Assembly: GCA_025463365.1 (NCBI GenBank)
Contig: JAOBWM010000063.1
Span: forward strand, 25,068-89,067
DNA length: 64,000 nucleotides
Reading direction: 5' to 3'
From: Acidimicrobiales bacterium
Lineage (GTDB): Bacteria; Actinomycetota; Acidimicrobiia; Acidimicrobiales; Iamiaceae
A program made the position numbers and the translations under genes. Below, piece after piece: positions 50,874-58,936 of this stretch. Each line of letters starts with the position of its first letter. The first letter of the stretch is position 1. The notes below the pieces were generated by a model that was not told the origin of the DNA, ran no database searches, and saw nothing but the letters and a program-made list of their open reading frames with translations.

Positions 50874-53302
50874 GGGAGGACCAGGTACTCAGCGGTCGGT
50901 GTCGGTGCGCCGACGCGCGCTGACGCCTCGGCGAGGGCGAGGTCCAATGCGGCGTGGGTGGCGTCGCTCCATTCGCTCGACCCCGAGGCGACGACGAACT
51001 GGTCGGCCTCGAGGCGGACGGTGATATCTGCGAATCGTCGGGCGGCCTTCGCGAGGCTTCGCTTCCGCACCTGGAGACGGCCGTTGCTCTTGGCTTCGCC
51101 GAGGTAGAGCCGGCCTTCGACGATGCAGGCGAAGTCGATCTCGATCAGCGGCTTTGGGGAGTCACCTTCAAAGAAGTTGGTTTCGAACGCTGCGTCTCCG
51201 GGCTTCTGGGTCCGGGAGAGGATCTCGTGCGCTGCGAGGATGGGGACGTCACCGTGGTCTTTGAGGAGGTCCGCCACGAGCGGGTCGAGGGCGTAGAACC
51301 ACTGCGGCTCCTCGACGGGGAGGCGCCAGCGCTCCTGGGTCAGGGTGTTCGTCGCAATGCAGCTCTTGCAGGCGAACGTCTGTGCGAACTCCTCGGTGCC
51401 ATAGAAGTGCAGGTGGTCGCAGCGGCCGCACCTTAGAAGCAGGCCGCGGCGCAACACCCCACGGGTGAGTAGGTCGTCCAAGGTCGCTCGGGCTTCTTCC
51501 AGGGCCAGTGCGAGGAGACTGGCAGCCGATGGAAACGCGACGTACCCGCGGCCGTCGACGGCGCACCCATGGTCGTAGGGCCCCGAAGGTTCGTCAGGGC
51601 AGAAGCCATCCAGCAGGCGCCTGGTCGGTCCTCGAAGTGCAGCGGCGAGCTCAGAGTGTCCACCCCAGAGATCAGCGACGCGCACAGCTCGTCGGCCCGG
51701 CGTCGAAGTCTCTGCCCGTAGGCCCACGGAACGGGCCAGAGCAGCGACGACGTCACGAGCGCCCGGGAATCGAACAAGCGGCCGGGCCAGGGTCGCTTCT
51801 CGGGGCCAACCCGCCAAGACCAGCATGGCACCGTGTGACCAGTACGACATCCCTCCAGCAGAGGAGCGAATCAGGGGGGCCATGCCTTCTGACGAGGGTG
51901 GCGATGCCAGCAGGACGTCACCGGAGATAGCCGAGCGAACCGGTGGCATGGGAGCACCGTCGATGGACACATCCACGAACCAGGACCCCTCCTCGATCTG
52001 AGCCAGGGCGGCGGGGACGGGGGGCTCAAGGGAGGTGAGGACCGAAACGCCGTCTGGAACGGTTGACACCGGATGGGAGGACTGACGGCCGATCGACCCG
52101 CCGTCACCGAGAAAGCGTCGGTCTCGCAGGTCCAGAGAAGCCACGTCGACGTACTCGATGTCGCTCGGAGGCCCAGGCACTTTCGCGGCCAGCTCCTGCA
52201 GCTCTGGAATGGAGAGGCTCGCGCTGGTGAGGAGTCGACGGGAGACCCTTCCACCGATGCGCGAACGCAGCATGGTGGCAGCAAGCCCGCGGTTCATAGC
52301 CGCGGAGTATTCGTCCGCTGCGCCAAGCAGACGCGCCGGAACCCACGCCCCGAGAGAGGCATGGTGGTTGGCTGCGACGGCGAGCGCGTGATCCTCCGGT
52401 GTGTCGCCGATGACGACGACGACGGTGCGGTGCACTGTCGGATGGCTCAGCCAATCGAGGCCCCACTCCGTCGTGGGGAGAGGTAGCGCCCGATACATGT
52501 CGTCTGAGGTCACGTCGGTGCCGCTTCCCGAGACGATCTCATCGATGCAAGGAAGGCCCCCGTAGGCGATCGAGCCGGTCATGGCCCACTCGGCGAGCCC
52601 AGGCAGGTCCTGCTCCGTCGGTCTGATCAGCGCCTCGCGGCGTCCGTCCGGCGAGAGGCCCGCCCTTGTGGCGACCAGGAGCGCAAACATGGGATCCAGG
52701 CCGTCGAGGTCGAAAGCCACCGCACGTGCGTTGAGCCCGGTGACGAGAGGAATCGCGGTAAACGGGTCCGGGCAGTCGTGGGAGAACAGCATCGGGTCGG
52801 AGATGGGCTCACCGTCATCAAGCTCCCATGGGTGGCGCGGAGCGCACCATCGGGCGAAGGTGCGGGCTACCTCAGAACCCAGATCGGGCCCGATTGGCAG
52901 GTCACCAATCTGGTTTCGAGCGGTGGCGACGTCCAGCCCCGCTGCACCGCTGATCGAGGAACCATCCGCCAGCTCGCTGACGATTTGTTCGTCGCTCAGA
53001 TCGCGCAGGAGACATCGGCGGTGAACGACCACATCAGGATCGCCGAGCGCGATCAAGCGCAACAGATGCTCATCGACGATCGGCGTACCCGCTCTCACCG
53101 GAGCGATGAAACCATCTGCTCCGCCCCAACGGCCCGACTGCCACCGCAGCACGTCCATCGCAGGTCCAACCCAGTCGGTCTCGTACTCGAACGCGACCAC
53201 CGCCCGCGGCGCTCGTGACATCGATCGAACAACCCCATAGCCACCGACGGTCACAGCGAGTCCTCCAGCCTGTCGCAGAGATCGCTGCGAGCTGGACACC
53301 AT
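50870..53302 (-). CDS. Large protein with zinc ribbon and PD-(D/E)XK-like nuclease motif
   Basis: An 810-residue protein. The first ~500 residues (FEYETDWVGPAMDVLRWQ near the start) have no domain I recognise. A zinc ribbon follows (RCGRCDHLHFYG and FACKSC), then IEIDFACIVEGRLYLGEAKS, an E/D...EAK arrangement typical of restriction-type PD-(D/E)XK nucleases. ATG 53,302 has GGAG at good spacing; ATG 53,221 is an alternative. A standalone DNA-targeting defence protein is a reasonable guess, by motif and context only. Confidence 0.7.
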   Translation of the reverse strand: MVSSSQRSLRQAGGLAVTVGGYGVVRSMSRAPRAVVAFEYETDWVGPAMDVLRWQSGRWGGADGFIAPVRAGTPIVDEHLLRLIALGDPDVVVHRRCLLRDLSDEQIVSELADGSSISGAAGLDVATARNQIGDLPIGPDLGSEVARTFARWCAPRHPWELDDGEPISDPMLFSHDCPDPFTAIPLVTGLNARAVAFDLDGLDPMFALLVATRAGLSPDGRREALIRPTEQDLPGLAEWAMTGSIAYGGLPCIDEIVSGSGTDVTSDDMYRALPLPTTEWGLDWLSHPTVHRTVVVVIGDTPEDHALAVAANHHASLGAWVPARLLGAADEYSAAMNRGLAATMLRSRIGGRVSRRLLTSASLSIPELQELAAKVPGPPSDIEYVDVASLDLRDRRFLGDGGSIGRQSSHPVSTVPDGVSVLTSLEPPVPAALAQIEEGSWFVDVSIDGAPMPPVRSAISGDVLLASPPSSEGMAPLIRSSAGGMSYWSHGAMLVLAGWPREATLARPLVRFPGARDVVAALARSVGLRAETSTPGRRAVRVADLWGGHSELAAALRGPTRRLLDGFCPDEPSGPYDHGCAVDGRGYVAFPSAASLLALALEEARATLDDLLTRGVLRRGLLLRCGRCDHLHFYGTEEFAQTFACKSCIATNTLTQERWRLPVEEPQWFYALDPLVADLLKDHGDVPILAAHEILSRTQKPGDAAFETNFFEGDSPKPLIEIDFACIVEGRLYLGEAKSNGRLQVRKRSLAKAARRFADITVRLEADQFVVASGSSEWSDATHAALDLALAEASARVGAPTPTAEYLVLP

Positions 53303-53485
53303 TGTCTCCGCCCGACCGGGCCAGTGTCGATGAGGATGGGGTCTGCGATTCAGAGACTCACACCAGTGGCCTGCGCCAACGCCCAAGGCACCCAACCCGC
53401 GGTGAGCGGAACCCGTGCCGGATCGCCCGAGGATCAGAGGCTCAGGCGCAGCGGGCTGGTGCGTTCGGCCTCCTCAACCCCGGCA

Positions 53486-54187
53486 TCACTCGCCTGCGAG
53501 CTCATCGAAGGCGGCGGCGTCCAGGCCGACTCGCTCCCATGTCCACTTGGCGAGCAGGGCTGTGAGGATCGTGGCGACTCGGATCCGTCCATAGCGCAGG
53601 CCTTCGTCAACCTCCGGCTCGGCCTCGATAGCGACGGATCCATCAGCAGCCTCCACCACGTACGGGCTCAGGGACTCGATCCCGGCGTGAGCATGGCTTA
53701 GGGACTCGCCGGCGTACAGCTCCCGGTACCACTCCACGGCGAGCCCGGCGGGTTCGCCGATGCTGAGGAGGAGCTCGTCGGCGCGCGTGGCACGGGCGAA
53801 CACCGAGAACGTGGCGGTGGACCCGGGGTCCGGCTCGACGCCAGGAAGGGCTTCGGCAAGGGCGTTCTTCCAGTACCGGTGGTCGTCTTCGAGGCGCTGG
53901 AGGTCCGCGTCGTCGCCGAGGAGGGCAACGACGCCGAAGTACCAGACCTCGAGGAGCGCCCGGACAGTGATCCCGAGCAAGTCCGCCCGACCTGCCTCGT
54001 CCAACGCAACGGTGCCGATGAGGAGCGAACGAGCACGGGCGACCGCGGCCAGAGCGGTGACGCAGTGGGTCTGGCGTTCAGCAGGAACTCGAGCACTCGA
54101 TGCCGATTCGAGAATCGCTAGCAGCTTGCCCGCCTCCCGATGAGCCTTCGGCATCGACACCATCGACCGATTGTGCTGGACGGGCAT
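53486..54187 (-). CDS. Helical hypothetical protein
   Basis: A 233-residue protein, mostly alpha-helical (ADLLGITVRALLEVWYFGVV, RLEDDHRYWKNALAEALPGV, GESLSHAHAGIESLSPYVVE). I recognise no catalytic motif. The general look recalls helical abortive-infection-type proteins, but that is only an impression. It lies between the nuclease-like gene and a divergent small operon. Confidence 0.6.
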   Translation of the reverse strand: MPVQHNRSMVSMPKAHREAGKLLAILESASSARVPAERQTHCVTALAAVARARSLLIGTVALDEAGRADLLGITVRALLEVWYFGVVALLGDDADLQRLEDDHRYWKNALAEALPGVEPDPGSTATFSVFARATRADELLLSIGEPAGLAVEWYRELYAGESLSHAHAGIESLSPYVVEAADGSVAIEAEPEVDEGLRYGRIRVATILTALLAKWTWERVGLDAAAFDELAGE

Positions 54188-54340
54188 GTGGATGTTCTAG
54201 GACGTTGTGCGTCGAAGCGTTGGCCGTGCCAGCGGCAGAGCGTCCGGGCCGCGGGTCCGTTGTTCCTGTCGTACACGCGACCGCTCTGCCTCCAATGCGC
54301 TGAACAAGGGGCGTGGCCCGCGGGTCCCAACTTCGTTCCC

Positions 54341-54364
54341 ATTGCCCAAATATATTTTGGCAAT
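54341..54364. promoter_or_regulatory. AT-rich palindrome overlapping the start of the two-gene operon
   Basis: ATTGCCCAAATATATTTTGG followed by CAAT is a 24-nt palindrome with one mismatched pair, ending inside the ATG at 54,363. Such AT-rich DNA is rare in this window. It probably is an operator, possibly autoregulated by the first gene product. Confidence 0.65.
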
Positions 54365-54653
54365 GAGAATGCCGGCGCCCCCTGAGGATCGAGCGACGGC
54401 CATTGCGGTAGTCCAGGCCGTGTGGGCGGCGTGGGAGCGGAAGTGCGGCAGCACCACGACCGCCACCGTCGCCGGGCTCGCCAAGGAGAGCCAGGTCGAG
54501 CCCGAGACGCTGCGGGCCATGGTCCGTGCGGCCCAGGCCGGCGAGTTGCGGAGCGGGCCTGGCTTCGTGCCAGTCGCACGAATCGCCGCGGCCGCTGGCC
54601 TCGAGCTGAACGATCTCGCCCCGTTGGTCGTGCCGAAAGGAGATCCGACATGA
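54363..54653 (+). CDS. Small possible DNA-binding protein (antitoxin-like)
   Basis: A 96-residue helical protein (AIAVVQAVWAAWERKCGSTT, GLAKESQVEPETLRAMVRAA) whose pattern fits a helix-turn-helix. It starts inside the AT-rich palindrome, so it is probably autoregulated. Its stop overlaps the next ATG (ATGA), an arrangement typical of antitoxin-toxin pairs. Confidence 0.6.
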   Translation: MRMPAPPEDRATAIAVVQAVWAAWERKCGSTTTATVAGLAKESQVEPETLRAMVRAAQAGELRSGPGFVPVARIAAAAGLELNDLAPLVVPKGDPT

Positions 54654-55234
54654 CCGGACCCGAGCAGACGACAGCCCCGTTCGTGTTCGCCGGCGAATCG
54701 GTTCGGGCGCGGATTCGTGTCGATCAGCAGGAACTGGCCCGGCGCACCGCGCTGGAGGGAGGTTGGCTCACCCAGCTCCATGTGCTTGAAGCGCTCTTTG
54801 TGATGCCACCGGGGGCGGTGGTCGCGAGCGAGTCGCTCCCTCGGTGGGCTCGCCACGCTGGTGCAGAGGCGCCCACCTGGGCGATCGAACGCGAGGGCGA
54901 AAGCTGGCGTCGCCTCTACCAGCCGATCGCCAACCTCCACGAGATCGTGTTGGACGAACCAGGATCCACGAAGGCACTCACCGAACGGCTAGTCGCGCTC
55001 CGCAACGTCGCATCCGTGGCTCTCCTGGCCACCGACATCGGAGCGGCAATGAAGGTGATCGAGGAGACCCAGTCATTGGGTGTCGGTGTGGCCGTCGCCG
55101 AGGGCGACTCCTGGTGGATGGCCACCTCCCCCGAAATCGGCCAGCTGCGGCCGTCAGCGCAACGGTGGCTGCTGGAGGAGCTGGCGGCTGCGGCGGTCAG
55201 GCCGAGGGCTGGAGCGCCGAGCTCCAGGCCTTGA
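54650..55234 (+). CDS. Hypothetical protein, second gene of a toxin-antitoxin-like pair
   Basis: A 194-residue protein starting behind AAAGGAG. It contains QQELARRTALEGGWLTQLHV, IEREGESWRRLYQPIANLHE and PSAQRWLLEELAAAAV. No recognised family. Its 3' end overlaps the convergent downstream gene by 38 bp. Confidence 0.6.
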   Translation: MTGPEQTTAPFVFAGESVRARIRVDQQELARRTALEGGWLTQLHVLEALFVMPPGAVVASESLPRWARHAGAEAPTWAIEREGESWRRLYQPIANLHEIVLDEPGSTKALTERLVALRNVASVALLATDIGAAMKVIEETQSLGVGVAVAEGDSWWMATSPEIGQLRPSAQRWLLEELAAAAVRPRAGAPSSRP

Positions 55235-56264
55235 CTGACCGTCCGAGGCTGAAGCCCTCGACCGTGCTCTCGATGCGGCGAGCAGAAGTAGCGGCGCCGG
55301 TGCAGATCTTAAACCAGGCGGCGATCGGATCTGCGGCACCAACCACCGAGGCGGCTCGCTCCTGGAGCACAAGCATCGAGTGGATCATCGCGTCGATCGC
55401 GAGGGCGGGATCGTGGTACCGGGCGAGGGTCCGGCCATCGCAGACGACGCAGTCGCACACCTGGTCCTCCGGCGCCACGGTGAAGGCCTCCAGCTCCCGG
55501 AAACGAATCCAAGACAGGGTCTGCGGATGGAGCACGGAGTAGTTCGGCCGGGGTCCGCGCGTCTTCGACGGCCGCCCGAAGAAGAGATGGCGCACGGTGG
55601 AGCTCGTACCGATCGACGCTGCCAGGGCTCCATGGGCCAAGGCACCGATGGCCGACTCGTCCTGACGCAGGGCGATGACGTTTCCGGTCGACTGCAGCAA
55701 CTCCACGAACCCACAGATCTGCGCGGCCGCGCCGAGCGGATTCATGGGGCTCGCGAGCACCAGGCCCACCACCCCGTCGTAGGAGCGGATGCAATCGATG
55801 GCCACATCGAGCAGCTCGCGTTTCGTCAACCAGTCATCCGTCAGCGCCACCGTGGGGATGATCGGGTCGACCGGGTTGACGAGCCGGATGAGCTCGTGGG
55901 TTGTGGGCACGTGCACATTGAAGAAGGTGGACAGCTCGTCCGGCTTCGTATGGTCGGCGAAGAACCCAGGGGCGAAGGCCGCAGCCAGACGAGACGAGTC
56001 CAACCGAACCGCCACCGAACCGTCCTTGCCGAACTCCTTGTACTCGTAGGAGGCGAAGTCGAACATCGCGTCCGCGCCGTCGACCGGATCAGCCCCGAGC
56101 TCGCGGATCTGATCCGCTCCCGCTCGGCCACGCCACACGAGTTGACCCATGTGTTGCCTCAGCTGGGCCGTGACCGCATCCCGGGCGTTGCCGACGTGGA
56201 TCAACAACGGCGTGGACGGATCCCGGTTGGTGAACAGCTCCTGGGCAACAGGCGTGCGGCGCAT
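55197..56264 (-). CDS. Unknown protein with a CxCxxC...H cluster
   Basis: A 355-residue protein. Near residue 290 it has QVCDCVVCDGRTLARYHDP and a further His (DAMIHSML). This resembles the zinc site of tRNA-guanine transglycosylase-type enzymes (CxCxxC then a distant His). The rest (YDGVVGLVLASPMNPLGAAA, SSTVRHLFFGRPSKTRGPRP) does not clearly match that family. ATG 56,264 follows GAGGT. Possibly a base-modification enzyme related to DpdA, but weakly supported. Confidence 0.5.
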   Translation of the reverse strand: MRRTPVAQELFTNRDPSTPLLIHVGNARDAVTAQLRQHMGQLVWRGRAGADQIRELGADPVDGADAMFDFASYEYKEFGKDGSVAVRLDSSRLAAAFAPGFFADHTKPDELSTFFNVHVPTTHELIRLVNPVDPIIPTVALTDDWLTKRELLDVAIDCIRSYDGVVGLVLASPMNPLGAAAQICGFVELLQSTGNVIALRQDESAIGALAHGALAASIGTSSTVRHLFFGRPSKTRGPRPNYSVLHPQTLSWIRFRELEAFTVAPEDQVCDCVVCDGRTLARYHDPALAIDAMIHSMLVLQERAASVVGAADPIAAWFKICTGAATSARRIESTVEGFSLGRSVKAWSSALQPSA

Positions 56265-56392
56265 GGGCGGACCTCGTACACGGACGACTAGATATCCACA
56301 GCCTACCCCGGAGGGGTGACATGGCTGTGGTTGGATCGAACTCATGTTCGCGCTGCTGGCGGCAGGGGGCCGGCACCCGCGCCGGCGGCGAG

Positions 56393-57346
56393 TCAGCGGT
56401 CGTCAAGCTGTGCCGCCGCCAGGCCCTCCCAGCCGGAAGGTTCGGACGGCTCGGCTACATGCCGTCGGTCCATGGGCCCGTAGGGCGAACCCAGTACCAA
56501 GGGCGTGGCCAGCAAATGACCTCGAAGCCCGAGGCCCTCGGCCCGACGCTCCTCCGCCGTCAATCGATGCTTGACGAGGAACACGCCGGCGAGGGTCGCT
56601 GCGCCAGTGCCGAGGTCTCCCATCAAAGTCTGTGAGCAGATGAACCGGACATCGAGGGGCATCGTGATCCGGTACTTGTCCCGCTGAATGTAAACCTGAG
56701 GTCGCTGGCTCAGCGGACCCGAAGCTGCGCTCGCGTGGGGGGCCACATTCGCCGCCCGAACACCTCGACGGAAACTGGTCAACACTCCGTCAGGGACGTG
56801 GGAGAAGGGCATCGACTTGGTCAAGGTGAGAACATCGAGAGACATCTCGGAGAGCGCCTCCTCGACCTTTGCCAGATAGCCGATCAGCACCTCGCCCCGG
56901 GCAAGGCTTGGTGCCTCGGTCGGCAGCAGCGCCCCCTTCCCGTGGCTCACGGCTAACGCCGTCAGCCTTGGAAGGTTCACGTAGGTTGCGATCAGGGCTC
57001 CCGAGAGTGGACGAACCTGGGCAGGGACGCGCCCAGTTCGGTGGTACAAAGCGGCCTTCATCTCGCGCAGCTGAGTAACGGTCCAAGCCGAGGCGAGCTT
57101 GTCGATCTCGCTGTGATGGTTGGGACAGAGTGCCAAAAGGTTCGATTCATGGTCGACGAGGGCCGACGGGTAATCGGTTGAGAACCTCGGACCCGTCGGT
57201 CGGCCAGACACGATGTGGGCAACTTCTCCGATGAAGGTCTTCTCGCTCCCCCGCACGACCACCAGCGGGACGCCGCAGCCGGCCATCGAACACAGACCGG
57301 CGGCCTCCGAGATCACAATCTTCTCCACCGCTCGACTCGGAGCCAT
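56393..57346 (-). CDS. HNH endonuclease protein downstream of Gabija genes
   Basis: A 317-residue protein. Residues ~20-90 hold a zinc-type HNH nuclease: CSMAGCG, GEVAHIVSGRPTGPR, NLLALCPNHHSEID. The C-terminal 200 residues are an unrecognised domain (RGEVLIGYLAKVEEALSEMS). ATG 57,346 fits the usual start just before the HNH zinc pair. It lies 108 bp after gajB on the same strand and may be an accessory effector or an independent nuclease. Confidence 0.82.
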   Translation of the reverse strand: MAPSRAVEKIVISEAAGLCSMAGCGVPLVVVRGSEKTFIGEVAHIVSGRPTGPRFSTDYPSALVDHESNLLALCPNHHSEIDKLASAWTVTQLREMKAALYHRTGRVPAQVRPLSGALIATYVNLPRLTALAVSHGKGALLPTEAPSLARGEVLIGYLAKVEEALSEMSLDVLTLTKSMPFSHVPDGVLTSFRRGVRAANVAPHASAASGPLSQRPQVYIQRDKYRITMPLDVRFICSQTLMGDLGTGAATLAGVFLVKHRLTAEERRAEGLGLRGHLLATPLVLGSPYGPMDRRHVAEPSEPSGWEGLAAAQLDDR

Positions 57347-57454
57347 GTCAATCCCTCCCACGGTGGAACGCGATAAATCTCCGATGCTGGACACCGAGCT
57401 TTCCAGACGATCCCCTGGCGACCGCCCACGATCGAACCGGACGAGGCGCTTGGA

Positions 57455-58936
57455 TCAGAGGCATCCGGTCACCTGCCGGGCCCGCGTTAGGGCGACGTAG
57501 AGGACGCGATGGTCGTCTGAGTCCTGCGAAAGCCCACCCTGCAGAGAGGTCCGGTCCGCCGCAGTGAGATGGACTGCCACGGAGGTCCACTCGAGGCCCT
57601 TCGCCTGGAACACGGTCAGACCGGGAACTACATCGGCCTCACGGAGCCGCCCTGCCAGGTCTCGAAGGTCGGTGCGGTGTCCCTCCTCGTTCGCTGCAAT
57701 CGCTGGCGGCCGCTGGCTCGCACCCAATTCCACCATCACGTCCCGAAGCTGGTCGAGAACGACGTCCTCCGCGACGCCGGACTCCAACTGTTCGACGAGC
57801 GGACCGAGCAACGTTGGTCCCTCAAGCGCAAGCAAGTCAGGGTCGAGACCGAGAATTCCAACCGCCTCACGAACGAACATGGCCTCGCATCCAAGGCGGC
57901 CAAGTGTCGCCTGATTCAACAGGAGCGCCGTTGCGGCACGTGTCTGGTTCTGGGGCCGACCGAATGAGAGGGGCATGATGCGCGGGGGAAGCGCCCACAG
58001 ATAGCGCCACTTGCGAGCCAACGCCACGTCATAAGCCACCGCGTTGTGAACCGGTACCGGCAACCCTGCCCGAAGGCCTGACGCAATCGCCTGCGTATCA
58101 GCAGATTCGAATCGGAAGGAGTCTTCCAAACTGGCTCGGGTGAAGCCGTTGTCCTCCGCAAACGGATCGACCAACTCAGGCCTCGCACCGCGCCATCCGT
58201 ACAGCGCTTGCCATGGATCTCCCACTAGCGTCACCTCAACACCAGCGAGGCACGCCGCCTTGATGATCCGAAGATCGAGTTGGTTGGCGTCAAACACCTC
58301 GTCGACCAAGAGGTGGCCCATCGAGCTCCCCAAGTAGGCCTTCGTTGCAGCCTGAATGGCAGGAAATCGAAAGGCATCTTCGAGCACCTCGCGAATTTCC
58401 CGAGGCGACGTAATCCCCGTCGAGATCAAGGGATTGATCTTCCCAGCAAGGCTGAATCCCCACCGCTTCGTTGTCAGCTTCCGAGTCGTGGTCCGAATCC
58501 TCCCGTCGTCTCGGACCTCCATGAAACGACACCAATCATCAACCTCAAGCGGGCGGAACCCGGAGTAGCCATGCCAGTCGTCAATCACCTCCAGCTCGAG
58601 ATGACCTCCAGGCCATGCCAGAAGGCTTCGACGCAGGAGGAACTGCAGAAGCCTTCGCAGCAGGGTGTCGATGGTCTCCACGCGATGCGGCCACGAAATA
58701 GCAGCGGCTCCCCAGCGGCGCGAAACGCGCGTCCGAAGCTCCGAGGTTGCGGAGCGTGTGAAGCTCATCGCCACCACCGGGCTCACGGTCGCTCGTGAAG
58801 GCCCGAAGCGCAGCAATCCGTAGCGTTCCGCGACAACGGTTGTTTTCCCCGAACCTGGAGAGGCCTCGATCAGCAGGCGCGGCTCGGGTGAAGCGGCCGC
58901 CGCCCTTTGAGGGTCAGTCAGGATCCGCGGGGTCAA
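57455..58936 (-). CDS. gajB: UvrD/Rep-type helicase GajB of a Gabija system
   Basis: A 493-residue SF1 helicase. Seen: motif I LIEASPGSGKTTVVAERY, Ia SFTRSATSELRTRV, motif II HLLVDEVFDANQLD, III LVGDPWQALYGWRGA, and the C-terminal FQAKGLEWTSVAV and RVLYVALTRAR. Length matches GajB (~490-500). It starts at TTG inside the end of gajA (23-bp overlap), so the pair is translationally coupled. In Gabija, GajB joins the GajA complex to cut phage DNA. Confidence 0.9.
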   Translation of the reverse strand: MTPRILTDPQRAAAASPEPRLLIEASPGSGKTTVVAERYGLLRFGPSRATVSPVVAMSFTRSATSELRTRVSRRWGAAAISWPHRVETIDTLLRRLLQFLLRRSLLAWPGGHLELEVIDDWHGYSGFRPLEVDDWCRFMEVRDDGRIRTTTRKLTTKRWGFSLAGKINPLISTGITSPREIREVLEDAFRFPAIQAATKAYLGSSMGHLLVDEVFDANQLDLRIIKAACLAGVEVTLVGDPWQALYGWRGARPELVDPFAEDNGFTRASLEDSFRFESADTQAIASGLRAGLPVPVHNAVAYDVALARKWRYLWALPPRIMPLSFGRPQNQTRAATALLLNQATLGRLGCEAMFVREAVGILGLDPDLLALEGPTLLGPLVEQLESGVAEDVVLDQLRDVMVELGASQRPPAIAANEEGHRTDLRDLAGRLREADVVPGLTVFQAKGLEWTSVAVHLTAADRTSLQGGLSQDSDDHRVLYVALTRARQVTGCL

